Assembly (NCBI GenBank): GCA_012274205.1
Contig: JAAOZY010000167.1
Location: forward strand, 1-16,945
Source: Betaproteobacteria bacterium
GTDB lineage: Bacteria; Pseudomonadota; Gammaproteobacteria; Burkholderiales; SG8-39
Reading direction: 5' to 3'
Length of the DNA: 16,945 nucleotides
Under the pieces are notes generated by a model that saw nothing but the letters and a program-made list of their open reading frames with translations, did no database searches and had not been told where the DNA came from. Positions 1 to 6,744 of this stretch are shown here, piece by piece. Position 1 is the stretch's first letter. Each line of letters starts with the position of its first letter. Position numbers and translations under genes: made by a program.

Positions 1-1231
1 GGCCGAGACGGGTGCGCGCGAGCAGGAACCATATCAGCAGCAGCACCGCGAGCGCAAAACCGATAATGATGACGCGGTTCCACGGGAATACCACATTCGC
101 GAGGATTTCCACGCCGCCGGACATCCACACCGGATTCTCCACCTGCACGTTCTGCGCGCCGAACAGGGTGCGCACCGTCTGGATCAGGATCAGGCTGATG
201 CCCCAGGTGGCGAGCAGGGTTTCCAGCGGCCGGCCGTAGAGGAAGCGGATCACGCTGCGCTCGAGCGCCATGCCGACCAGCGCGGAGGCGAAGAACGCCG
301 CCGGCACCGCCGCCAGCAGGTACCAGTCGAACAAGGCCGGCGCCTGCGCGCGGAACAGGTTCTGCGCCAGGTAGGTGGCATAGGCGCCGACCATGATCAG
401 CTCGCCGTGCGCCATGTTGATCACGCCCATCAGGCCGTAGGTGATGGCGAGGCCGAGCGCGGCCAGCAGCAGGATCGAGCCGAGGCTGACGCCGGTGAAT
501 ATCTGGTTGATGCGGTCCGCGCTGGACAGGCGCGACTGCACCGCCCGCAGCGAGGCCTGCGCTGCCGCGCGCACGCTCGCATCGGGCTCGGCATCGCCCT
601 CGCCTTTCTTTTCCAGCAGGCCGAGCAGCAGCATCTTGCTGCTGGGATTGTCGCTTTGCGCCAGCGCGTTCACCGCCGCCAGGCGCAGCGCCGCGTCGGC
701 GCTCTTCAATTGCACGCTCGCCTGCACCAAAGTGAGCAGCTTCCTGATTTGCGCATCGGTCTCGCGCTCAAGCGCCTTGCCGATCAGCGGCAGCATTTCC
801 TCGCCAGCGCCGTCTTCCAGCGTTTTCACCGCGGCCAGCCGCTCTTCGCGCTTGGGCGAGGCGAGGCGCAGCGCGCTGCGCGCGGACTCGAGCGTGCCGC
901 GCAGCCGGTTATTTACCAGCGCGTCTTCCACATCTTCCGGCAGCGGCTCCACCTTTTCGCCGGTAACGGCGTCGACCGCCTTGTCGTCCTTGACGATGAG
1001 CACGCGTTTGCCGCCGGCCACCTGCACTTCGCCGTCCAGCAGCGCCTTGAAAAATGCCCCGGCGCCGGGGTCGCCCGAGGCCACCAGCTCGCTCACCGCA
1101 GCCACCTGCTGGTCGCTGTCGCCGGCGGCGACCGCGAGCACCAGCCCGGCCGGCAGCGCCCATGCGGCGCGCGCGCAGAAGAGGAGGAGGGAGGCGAGGC
1201 TCAGGGCCAGCGCTATTTTCTTGAGGAGCAT
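1..1231 (-). CDS. urtB: Urea ABC transporter permease UrtB (partial, C-terminus beyond window)
   Basis: Inner-membrane permease subunit of the high-affinity urea importer, of the branched-chain amino acid (LivH) type. The reading frame is open from the ATG at 1231 to the window edge, giving 410 codons. UrtB proteins usually have about 520-540 residues, so roughly the last quarter is missing. It starts with a signal-like hydrophobic segment (MLLKKIALALSLASLLLF). A charged, HEAT-like helical region of about 200 residues follows, as is characteristic of long UrtB proteins. The membrane domain begins near residue 240 (RINQIF) and includes the family stretch GLMGVINMAHGEL. It follows urtA by 60 bp in the same direction. 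No clear Shine-Dalgarno sequence precedes the ATG, so translation may depend on urtA or on the hairpin between them. The ATPases and second permease (UrtCDE) would be expected beyond the left edge. Confidence 0.93.
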   Translation of the reverse strand, partial: MLLKKIALALSLASLLLFCARAAWALPAGLVLAVAAGDSDQQVAAVSELVASGDPGAGAFFKALLDGEVQVAGGKRVLIVKDDKAVDAVTGEKVEPLPEDVEDALVNNRLRGTLESARSALRLASPKREERLAAVKTLEDGAGEEMLPLIGKALERETDAQIRKLLTLVQASVQLKSADAALRLAAVNALAQSDNPSSKMLLLGLLEKKGEGDAEPDASVRAAAQASLRAVQSRLSSADRINQIFTGVSLGSILLLAALGLAITYGLMGVINMAHGELIMVGAYATYLAQNLFRAQAPALFDWYLLAAVPAAFFASALVGMALERSVIRFLYGRPLETLLATWGISLILIQTVRTLFGAQNVQVENPVWMSGGVEILANVVFPWNRVIIIGFALAVLLLIWFLLARTRLG

Positions 1232-1255
1232 ATTGTTTTGAGGCTGGGAGAGAAG

Positions 1256-1280
1256 CAGGCCGCGGCGGCGCCGCGGCCTG
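1256..1280 (-). other. GC-rich hairpin between urtA and urtB
   Basis: A perfect 12-bp inverted repeat (CAGGCCGCGGCG, one base, then its complement) lies 12 bp after the urtA stop on the transcribed (minus) strand and 24 bp before the urtB start. In RNA it would form an 11-bp stem with a 3-nt loop. No U-run follows, so it is not a standard intrinsic terminator. Such stems after binding-protein genes often protect the upstream mRNA or reduce read-through, giving more binding protein than permease. That role is inferred here. Confidence 0.6.
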
Positions 1281-1291
1281 CGCTACTGCAA

Positions 1292-2560
1292 TTACATCTT
1301 GGCCGGCTCGTCCTTCTTACCCTTGTTCTCGGGAATATAGGGACTCCAGGGCTGGGCCTTGACCGGGCCCTTGGTCTTCCATACCACGTTGAACTGCCCG
1401 TCGGCTTTCACTTCGCCGATGAACACCGACTTGTGCAGATGGTGGTTCTTCGGGTCCATGGTCGAGGTGATGCCCGAGGGCGCCTTGAACGTCTGCCCGG
1501 CCATCGCGGCAATCACCTTGTCCACGTCGGTGGTCTTGGCTTTTTCGACGGCCTGCTTCCACATATGGATGCCGATCCAGGCGGCTTCCATCGGGTCGTT
1601 GGTCAGCGGTTTGTCGGCATTGGGCAGCTTGTGCAGCTTGGCATAGGCGGCCCATTCCTTCTTCCACGCGTCGTTGGTCGGATTCTTCAGCGACATGAAG
1701 TAGTTCCAGGCGGCGAGGTGACCCACCAGCGGTTTGGTATCGACGCCGCGCAGTTCCTCTTCACCCACCGAGAACGCCACCACCGGCACGTCGGTCGCTT
1801 TCAGGCCGGCGTTGCCCAGTTCCTTGTAGAAGGGCACGTTCGAATCGCCGTTGATGGTCGACACCACGGCAGTCTTGCCGCCGGCAGAGAACTTCTTGAT
1901 GTCGGCAACGATGGTCTGATAGTCCGCATGGCCGAACGGCGTGTACTTCTCGTCGATGTCCTTGTCCTGTATGCCCTTCGAATGCAGGAACGCGCGCAGG
2001 ATCTTGTTGGTGGTGCGCGGATAGACGTAGTCGGTGCCGAGCAGCACGAAGCGCTTGGCGCCGCCGCCTTCCTTGCTCAACAGGTATTCGACCGCCGGAA
2101 TCGCCTGCTGGTTGGGCGCGGCGCCGGTATAGAACACGTTCTTGGACAGTTCCTCGCCTTCGTACTGCACCGGATAGAACAGCAGGCCGTTGAGCTCCTC
2201 GAACACCGGCAGCACCGACTTGCGCGACACCGAGGTCCAGCAACCGAATACCACCGCCACCTTGTCCTGCGACAGCAGCTGGCGCGCTTTCTCGGCGAAC
2301 AGCGGCCAGTTGGACGCCGGGTCGACCACCACCGGTTCGAGCTTCTTGCCGAGCACGCCGCCCTTGGCGTTGATCTCGTCGATCGCCATCAGGGTCACGT
2401 CTTTCAGCACGGTTTCGCTGATCGCCATGGTGCCCGAGAGCGAGTGCAGGACGCCGACCTTGATGGTGTCGGCAGCCAGGGCGTAATGCCCCGGAATCAG
2501 TGACATGGCGCTGAGGACCGCGCCTGCCGCTACGCTTTTTACAAAACTGCGCCGTTTCAT
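1292..2560 (-). CDS. urtA: Urea ABC transporter substrate-binding protein UrtA
   Basis: Periplasmic urea-binding protein of the type I (Leu/Ile/Val-like) fold, which delivers urea to UrtBC. It has 422 residues, normal for the family. The start was placed at the ATG at 2560 (MKRRSFVKS) and not at an in-frame ATG five codons upstream, because GGAGGC sits 7 bases before it and would lie inside the longer version. The N-terminus is a Tat signal: twin arginine at residues 3-4 in RRSFVK, a hydrophobic stretch, then an Ala-rich cleavage site before ADTIKVGVLHS. Family hallmarks include HSLSGTMAISET, FGCWTSVSRKSVLPVFE and LLFYPVQYEG. It is the first gene of the operon, upstream of urtB, and lies behind a predicted sigma-54 promoter, so nitrogen-limitation control is likely. 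Assignment to urea and not another amide rests on the close UrtA motif match and the adjacent long UrtB. Confidence 0.95.
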   Translation of the reverse strand: MKRRSFVKSVAAGAVLSAMSLIPGHYALAADTIKVGVLHSLSGTMAISETVLKDVTLMAIDEINAKGGVLGKKLEPVVVDPASNWPLFAEKARQLLSQDKVAVVFGCWTSVSRKSVLPVFEELNGLLFYPVQYEGEELSKNVFYTGAAPNQQAIPAVEYLLSKEGGGAKRFVLLGTDYVYPRTTNKILRAFLHSKGIQDKDIDEKYTPFGHADYQTIVADIKKFSAGGKTAVVSTINGDSNVPFYKELGNAGLKATDVPVVAFSVGEEELRGVDTKPLVGHLAAWNYFMSLKNPTNDAWKKEWAAYAKLHKLPNADKPLTNDPMEAAWIGIHMWKQAVEKAKTTDVDKVIAAMAGQTFKAPSGITSTMDPKNHHLHKSVFIGEVKADGQFNVVWKTKGPVKAQPWSPYIPENKGKKDEPAKM

Positions 2561-2597
2561 AGTGATGCCTCCCAAGAGTAAGTAAATCGAGCCATGA

Positions 2598-2612
2598 CTC
2601 AGACTGTCTGAG
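2598..2612. other. 15-bp perfect dyad in the urtA leader
   Basis: CTCAGAC-T-GTCTGAG is a perfect 7-bp inverted repeat. It would lie in the 5' untranslated region of urtA if the sigma-54 promoter upstream is used. It could be an mRNA stem or a regulator site. Nothing in the sequence decides between these. Confidence 0.35.
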
Positions 2613-2641
2613 CTTGCGTTAGTCAGGTCATGCCCTTCATT

Positions 2642-2657
2642 AGCACGGCCTGTGCCA
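2642..2657 (-). promoter_or_regulatory. Predicted sigma-54 (-24/-12) promoter of urtA
   Basis: Read on the minus strand, TGGCACAGGCCGTGCT matches the RpoN consensus TGGCACG-N4-TTGCW at 10 of its 12 specified positions. It has the essential GG and GC dinucleotides exactly 10 bases apart. Transcription would start near 2632, leaving a leader of about 70 bases before the urtA ATG. Urea uptake genes are commonly switched on by NtrC with sigma-54 under nitrogen limitation, which fits this position. The motif match is seen; its activity is inferred. Confidence 0.7.
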
Positions 2658-2773
2658 GGCGGCGGAGAGGGTCAGGATTGCGGATTTAAGCGGCTGTTTA
2701 TTCAGCGTATGCAGCCGGCAAAGAGGGGCGTCCGACCTGGCGCCAGGCCGGATGCAAACCGCGCGCGATCTTT

Positions 2774-2805
2774 ATTGGTGCAGCGAGCACTGCGCATGCA
2801 CCAAT
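2774..2805. promoter_or_regulatory. ATTGGTGCA/TGCACCAAT dyad, candidate NtrC-type enhancer
   Basis: Two perfect 9-bp arms, ATTGGTGCA (2774-2782) and TGCACCAAT (2797-2805), flank 14 bases. They contain the NtrC half-site words GGTGCA and TGCACC and lie 117-163 bp upstream of the sigma-54 promoter, a normal distance for an enhancer. However, the half-sites face the opposite way from the usual TGCACC-N5-GGTGCA layout. They could each be one half of two degenerate sites, or an unrelated operator that also serves the lipoprotein gene. Confidence 0.4.
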
Positions 2806-2829
2806 TTGCTGCGTGCGCGGCTGCAGCGG

Positions 2830-2859
2830 TTTGTCCCGGGCCTCGCAGCAGTCTAGAAT
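2830..2859 (+). promoter_or_regulatory. Possible sigma-70 promoter of the lipoprotein gene
   Basis: TTTGTC (2830-2835) and TAGAAT (2854-2859) are separated by 18 bp and resemble -35 and -10 boxes. The -10 box ends only 6 bases before the ATG at 2866. If this promoter is used, the mRNA would start at or next to the start codon, that is, leaderless or nearly so. No Shine-Dalgarno sequence is visible before that ATG, which is consistent. Confidence 0.4.
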
Positions 2860-2865
2860 CGAAGC

Positions 2866-3195
2866 ATGAAATTCCCGCTGGCGACCCTTGCGCTGATTGC
2901 CGCTGCCGCGCTGGCGGGCTGCGCCAACACCAATGTTGCCGTTCGCGCCGGCGACCCGCCGCCGCTGGGGAGCTCTTATCAGTCGGCCTCGGTTCACGCC
3001 GAACTCAACTCGAACCCTTATTTCAGCCTGCTGTTCCTCGGCATGTTTGCCGCCGGCGTGGAGAGAAATTATGCGGACTGGCGCTACGGTCCGGATCAAC
3101 GCGCGGCGCCGCAGCTGGACGAAAATCGCGCCATCGCCGAGCGCGACTGCAGCCAGCCGCTGATGGCGCCCAGCGCAAACTTGCGCTGCAAATAG
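2866..3195 (+). CDS. Small predicted lipoprotein, function unknown
   Basis: A 109-residue protein with a short hydrophobic signal peptide and a clear lipobox LAGC at residues 16-19. It should be cleaved before Cys19 and lipid-anchored, probably in the outer membrane because residue 20 is Ala and not Asp. The mature part has a Pro/Gly stretch (AGDPPPLGSS), a hydrophobic segment around residues 53-65 (YFSLLFLGMFAAG) and a charged C-terminal part. I do not recognise the family. It is divergent from urtA and lies 247 bp before pyk, so it is probably a single-gene unit. Its last seven codons, including the stop, form the first copy of a tandem 21-bp repeat that continues downstream without altering the protein. 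Confidence 0.75.
   Translation: MKFPLATLALIAAAALAGCANTNVAVRAGDPPPLGSSYQSASVHAELNSNPYFSLLFLGMFAAGVERNYADWRYGPDQRAAPQLDENRAIAERDCSQPLMAPSANLRCK
3171..3188. other. 18-bp inverted repeat at the lipoprotein gene 3' end
   Basis: CAGCGCAA-AC-TTGCGCTG is a perfect 8-bp inverted repeat that spans the start of the first tandem repeat and lies inside the coding sequence just before the stop. Later repeat units keep the inner GCAA/TTGC complementarity, so the whole tract could fold into alternative stems. No T-run follows to make it a standard terminator. Confidence 0.5.
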
Positions 3196-3258
3196 GCAAA
3201 CTTGCGCTGCAAATAGGCAAACTTGCGCTGCAAATAGGCAACCCTGCGCTGCATATAG
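3175..3258 (+). repeat. Four tandem 21-bp repeats spanning the lipoprotein stop codon
   Basis: Units lie at 3175-3195, 3196-3216, 3217-3237 and 3238-3258. The first three are identical and the fourth differs at three positions. Each unit begins GCAAACTTGCGC and ends with the stop codon TAG. The first unit encodes the protein's last residues ANLRCK and its stop. The unit is 7 codons long, so every later copy keeps the frame and adds another in-frame TAG. The pattern is what slipped-strand duplication of a gene end would leave. Confidence 0.9.
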
Positions 3259-3442
3259 TCTGGACCAGGGTGCCGCCGCGGGCGGCGCCGGTCGCGCCCT
3301 GATGATAAACTTCAGACGCCGGGGCGCCTTTAACGCGGCCTTCTGTAACGCAACGCGGCTACACTTCCCCTGCGCTGCGCCGAATCGGCCTGCCGCATAA
3401 CAAATGCATCAACCGGCTTTAACAGAAAAGGTCTGTCCGCAC

Positions 3443-4882
3443 ATGGCACGCAGCACCAAGATAGTTGCAACCCTGGGTCCCGCTTCGAACGATGTCGAAA
3501 TCCTGGAACGCATGTTCCACGCGGGCGTGGACGTGGTGCGCTTCAATTTTTCCCACGGAACGGCGCAGGATCACCTCAAACGCGCTGAAATGGTGCGCGA
3601 GCTGTGCCGCAGGACCGGCCGTACTGTGGGCATCATGGGCGACCTGCAGGGCCCGAAAATCCGCGTCGGCAAATTCAAGGACGGCAAGGTCACGCTCAAG
3701 CCCGGCGATGCCTTCATCCTCGACGCCGACTACGAGCTCGGCGACGCGGGGCGCGCCGGCCTGGACTACAAGGAGCTGCCGCGCGACGTAAGCGCCGGCG
3801 ACGTGCTGCTGCTCGACGACGGCCGCATCGAATTCACGGTCGAGCGGGTCAGCGGCAACGAAGTGCACTGTCGCGTGGTCCACGGCGGCGTGCTGTCGAA
3901 CAACAAGGGCATCAACCGGCGCGGCGGCGGCCTCACCGCGGCGGCGCTGACGACCAAGGACATGGACGACATCCGCACCGCCGCCGCGATCAAGGTGGAC
4001 TTCCTCGCGGTGTCCTTTCCCAAGTCGAGCGCCGACATGTACATGGCGCGCCAGCTGCTGCGCGCCGCCGGCGGCGAAGCCTTCCTGATCGCCAAGATCG
4101 AGCGCGCGGAGGCGGTGGCGCCGGGCGCGCTCGAAGACATCATGTCGGCCTGCGACGGCATCATGGTGGCGCGCGGCGACCTTGCGGTCGAGGTCGGCGA
4201 CGCTTCGGTGCCGGCGCTGCAAAAGCGCATGATCCGCATGGCGCGCGAAGCGAACAAGCTCACCATCACCGCGACGCAGATGATGGAATCCATGGTGGCG
4301 AGCCCGGTGCCCACGCGCGCGGAAGTATCCGACGTCGCCAACGCGGTGCTCGACGGCACCGACGCGGTGATGCTCTCGGCCGAGACCGCCAGCGGCAGGT
4401 ATCCGGTGGAGACCGTCGCCTCGATGAGCCGCATCTGCATCGAAGCCGAGAACTCGGCCCCGGTCTCGCTCGACCGCGAGTTCCTCGACCGCGTGTTCAC
4501 GCGCGTCGACCAGTCGATTGCGATGGCGGCGCTGTTTACCGCGTTCCACCTGAAGGTCAAGGCGATCGCGTCCCTGACCGAGTCGGGCTCGACCGCGCTG
4601 TGGATGTCGCGCCTGAACTGCGGCGTGCCGATCTATGCGCTGACCACGCGCACCGGCACGCGCTACCGCTGCTCGCTGCTGCGCGATACCTATCCGCTGA
4701 TGGTCAACTATTCCGGCAGCGACCGCGAGGAATTGCTGGAGGAGTCCGAGAACGTGCTGCTGCGCTCAGGCTTGGTGCAAAAGGGCGACTTGATCGTGCT
4801 CACCATCGGCGAACCCATAGGCAAGGCCGGCGGGACCAATACCATGAAGATAGTCAAAGTGGGCGAGCACCGCCGCGGCTGA
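3443..4882 (+). CDS. pyk: Pyruvate kinase
   Basis: Cytoplasmic glycolytic enzyme that transfers phosphate from phosphoenolpyruvate to ADP, giving pyruvate and ATP. It has 479 residues, the normal bacterial size. The start was placed at MARSTKIVATLGPAS, not at an in-frame ATG 39 bases upstream, because homologues begin there and AAAAGG lies about 11 bases before it. Family motifs are complete: VRFNFSHG (Arg33, Asn35, Ser37 for ADP/K+/metal binding), GDLQGPKIRVGKF, the active-site lysine in LIAKIERAEA, IMVARGDLAVEVG for metal and phosphate, TATQMMESM, and DGTDAVMLSAETASGRYP. The C-terminal effector domain ends LIVLTIGEPIGKAGGTNTMKIVKVG. The gene stands between a lipoprotein gene and a methyltransferase gene; no other glycolytic gene is adjacent. 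No convincing promoter was found in 3259-3442. Confidence 0.97.
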   Translation: MARSTKIVATLGPASNDVEILERMFHAGVDVVRFNFSHGTAQDHLKRAEMVRELCRRTGRTVGIMGDLQGPKIRVGKFKDGKVTLKPGDAFILDADYELGDAGRAGLDYKELPRDVSAGDVLLLDDGRIEFTVERVSGNEVHCRVVHGGVLSNNKGINRRGGGLTAAALTTKDMDDIRTAAAIKVDFLAVSFPKSSADMYMARQLLRAAGGEAFLIAKIERAEAVAPGALEDIMSACDGIMVARGDLAVEVGDASVPALQKRMIRMAREANKLTITATQMMESMVASPVPTRAEVSDVANAVLDGTDAVMLSAETASGRYPVETVASMSRICIEAENSAPVSLDREFLDRVFTRVDQSIAMAALFTAFHLKVKAIASLTESGSTALWMSRLNCGVPIYALTTRTGTRYRCSLLRDTYPLMVNYSGSDREELLEESENVLLRSGLVQKGDLIVLTIGEPIGKAGGTNTMKIVKVGEHRRG

Positions 4883-4968
4883 AAACTTCCGCGCATGCCG
4901 GCCTGCGCGCAGGGCGCGCGCTTGCGCCAGGCTTTGCGCTTGAATCCACGACAAGGCGATACGCGGGC

Positions 4969-5781
4969 ATGGCTCAGACCAAGATTTGGCGAATGGACGC
5001 GGCCGGGGCCGAGATCTACGAAAAGGTCCGCGTTCCGGGTGAATTCGAGCAGCTCGCGCGCATGCTGCTGGACCGTGTCGCGCCCGAGCGCGGCCATGCC
5101 GTGCTGGATGTCGCCTGCGGCACCGGGATCGTGGCACGCCTCGCGGCCGAGCGGGTGGGCGAGTCGGGACAGGTTACCGGCTTGGATCGGGATGACGCGA
5201 TGCTCGCCGTCGCGCGCGCCAACGCGCCCCACGGGTCGGCGCCGCTGACCTGGCGTGCGGGAGATGCCCAGGCGCTGCCTTTTGCGGCCGGCGTTTTCGA
5301 CGTGGTGCTGTGCCAGCAAGGGCTGCAGTTCTTTCCCGACCGGCTCGGCGCGCTGCGGGAGATGCTGCGCGTTCTGGCCGCGGGCGGGCGGTTCGGCGCA
5401 TGCCTGTGGCGCTCGTCGGAGTTTGATCCGTTCACCATTGCGGCGGGTGAAGCGCTCGCGCGCCACGTGGGCCAGGAAGCGGCGGACCAGGCGACGTACG
5501 CCTTTGGCGACGCGAGCGAGTTGCGTGCGCTGATCGAGGAGGCAGGTTTTCGGGAGGCCGAGGTCGCGCCGCTTACCGTGTCGCGGCGCATGGGACCGCC
5601 CGCGGAATCGATCCCGCTGTTCTTCGCCAGTTCCGGTCGATTGAACAGCATTTATGCGCGCCTGGAGTCCGGCGTGCGCGCGGCGCTGGTGGCGGATATT
5701 GCGCACGCCATGCGCTCTTATGTTTCCCCGAAGGGCATGGAAGTCCCGCGCGAGACGCTGATCGCGACAGCGCGGCGTTAG
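4969..5781 (+). CDS. Class I SAM-dependent methyltransferase (UbiE/Methyltransf_11-like)
   Basis: Soluble 270-residue protein with a Rossmann methyltransferase core. Motif I, the S-adenosylmethionine-binding loop, is DVACGTG at residues 47-53. The acidic residue at the end of strand 2 is Asp73 (GLDRD). Motif GDAQALPFAAGVFDVVLCQQ follows at about residues 99-117, with LQFFPD next, as in UbiE/COG2226 proteins. The N-terminus IYEKVRVPGEFEQLARMLLD and the C-terminal half resemble small-molecule methyltransferases, but the substrate cannot be told. The start at 4969 has AAGG about 12 bases upstream, a weak site. It follows pyk by 86 bp and may be read from the pyk promoter. It precedes the iclR promoter region, so it is probably not part of the catabolic cluster. 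Confidence 0.85.
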   Translation: MAQTKIWRMDAAGAEIYEKVRVPGEFEQLARMLLDRVAPERGHAVLDVACGTGIVARLAAERVGESGQVTGLDRDDAMLAVARANAPHGSAPLTWRAGDAQALPFAAGVFDVVLCQQGLQFFPDRLGALREMLRVLAAGGRFGACLWRSSEFDPFTIAAGEALARHVGQEAADQATYAFGDASELRALIEEAGFREAEVAPLTVSRRMGPPAESIPLFFASSGRLNSIYARLESGVRAALVADIAHAMRSYVSPKGMEVPRETLIATARR

Positions 5782-5868
5782 CCCGGCCGCGGGCTGCCGA
5801 TTCGAGATCGGTGCCGCGCGTTCTGCATACAGAAACGCCATAATACTGGTTGCGCATCGAGCGATGCA

Positions 5869-5898
5869 TTGACAGCTCCCGCCGTCGAAGGCTACGAT
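5869..5898 (+). promoter_or_regulatory. Sigma-70 promoter of the IclR-type regulator gene
   Basis: A perfect -35 box TTGACA (5869-5874) is followed after 18 bp by TACGAT (5893-5898), a good -10 box. Transcription would start near 5905, ahead of the palindrome at 5918-5934 and the GTG at 5947. The TTG of this -35 box is also the most upstream possible start codon in the iclR frame. A promoter here argues against that longer protein. Confidence 0.65.
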
Positions 5899-5917
5899 GG
5901 ACGCATCTCAATAGTAT

Positions 5918-5934
5918 GTTCCGCATTGCGGAAC
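5918..5934. promoter_or_regulatory. 17-bp perfect palindrome, likely IclR-family operator
   Basis: GTTCCGCATTGCGGAAC has two perfect 8-bp arms around one base. It lies between the predicted transcription start and the GTG start of the regulator gene, where a bound repressor would block transcription. IclR-family proteins bind short palindromes of this size and often control their own gene. No second perfect copy was found elsewhere in the window. Confidence 0.6.
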
Positions 5935-5946
5935 GATGATCCCAAG

Positions 5947-6744
5947 GTGACAAACCGCAATCAGTTGATCGCTTCAGCGGCCGCCACGCTCGGCGTGCTG
6001 GAGGTGCTCGGCGGCTCCCGCGAGGGGATGCCGCTCAGAACCGTCGTTGAGCGCACCGGGAGGCCGAAAGGCACGGTGCACCGGATGCTGTCGACTTTGG
6101 TAAACACGGGATTCGTCGCGCAGGATCCCGTTTCCGGAATGTACAGCGTGACGCTGAAGCTCTGGCGCATCGGCGTTGCCGCGGTGCGCGATCTCGACCT
6201 GGTGAAGACGGCGCGGGCCTGGCTGGAGCGGCTGGCCTCGGACACCGGCGAAACCCCGCACCTCGCATTGCTCGATCGGTCCGGCGGCATCGTCTACATT
6301 TCCAAAGTCGAGAGTTCCCAGTCGATACGGGTGCAGACGCAGATCGGTCAGATCGGACCGTCCTGGTGCACCGCCACCGGGCGCGTACTGCTCGCGTTCG
6401 ACCCCGCGGCGGCGGACAAGGTCCTCGCCGCGCCGCTCGTGGCGCGGACGCCCAAGACGGTGACGGATCCGAAGCGGATCCGCAGCTTCCTGCGCGACAT
6501 CGCCGCAAAGGGGTATGCGGTCACCAAGTCGGAAAATCATCCGGAAATGGGCGGCATTGCCGCGCCGATCCGTGATTACGCGGGAAACGTGGTCGCGTCC
6601 TGCGGCGTGGGAATTCCGGCCTTCCGCATGGATCGCGAACTCGTCGACCGTTGCGTTCCCCATGTATTGAAGGCGGCCTCGGGTATATCCGCAGACCTGG
6701 GTTACCAGCCGATTGGGCAGGGAAAGGTCAAGCGTGCCGCATAG
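5947..6744 (+). CDS. IclR-family transcriptional regulator
   Basis: DNA-binding regulator of 265 residues, typical for the family. The N-terminal winged helix-turn-helix spans about residues 5-75, with the recognition region RTVVERTGRPKGTVHRMLSTL. The C-terminal effector-binding domain runs from about residue 85 to 255 and includes YISKVESSQSIRVQTQIG and AIGTG-equivalent SWCTATGRVLLAF. The start was placed at GTG 5947 (protein MTNRNQLIAS) and not at the earlier TTG 5869. The longer version would run through the -35/-10 boxes and the operator-like palindrome, and homologues begin near here. The ribosome site is weak. The gene overlaps the next one, a CoA-transferase, by 11 bp, so it most likely controls this catabolic cluster and responds to a pathway substrate or CoA thioester. 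The effector is unknown. Confidence 0.88.
   Translation: MTNRNQLIASAAATLGVLEVLGGSREGMPLRTVVERTGRPKGTVHRMLSTLVNTGFVAQDPVSGMYSVTLKLWRIGVAAVRDLDLVKTARAWLERLASDTGETPHLALLDRSGGIVYISKVESSQSIRVQTQIGQIGPSWCTATGRVLLAFDPAAADKVLAAPLVARTPKTVTDPKRIRSFLRDIAAKGYAVTKSENHPEMGGIAAPIRDYAGNVVASCGVGIPAFRMDRELVDRCVPHVLKAASGISADLGYQPIGQGKVKRAA

Larger units (their letters stand above)
2561..2865. other. Divergent intergenic region between urtA and the lipoprotein gene
   Basis: About 305 bases without a gene, between two divergently transcribed genes. It holds the predicted urtA ribosome-binding site, a short perfect dyad in the urtA leader, a sigma-54 promoter facing left, a 9-bp-arm dyad about 120-165 bp upstream of that promoter, and a possible sigma-70 promoter facing right. 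No further coding potential was seen. Confidence 0.7.

Noticed and set aside
407..2503. A 698-codon plus-strand open frame opposite urtB and urtA
   Set aside because: It is antisense to two clear urea transporter genes, is rich in His, Arg and Gln, and has no recognisable domain. It is a by-product of the GC-rich codon bias of the real genes.
3175..3258. Short repeats considered as a CRISPR array
   Set aside because: The units are directly adjacent with no spacers and include a gene's stop codon, so they are a simple tandem repeat.
3272..3286. GC inverted repeat GCCGCC-GCG-GGCGGC considered as a terminator after the lipoprotein gene
   Set aside because: The stem is only 6 bp with no T-run. 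Such GC dyads arise often by chance in DNA of this composition.
3604..4968. Long plus-strand frame through pyk, continuous with the methyltransferase frame (up to 725 codons)
   Set aside because: The part over pyk is an Arg-rich shadow in another frame. Only the portion from the ATG at 4969 has methyltransferase motifs, so there is no fusion protein.
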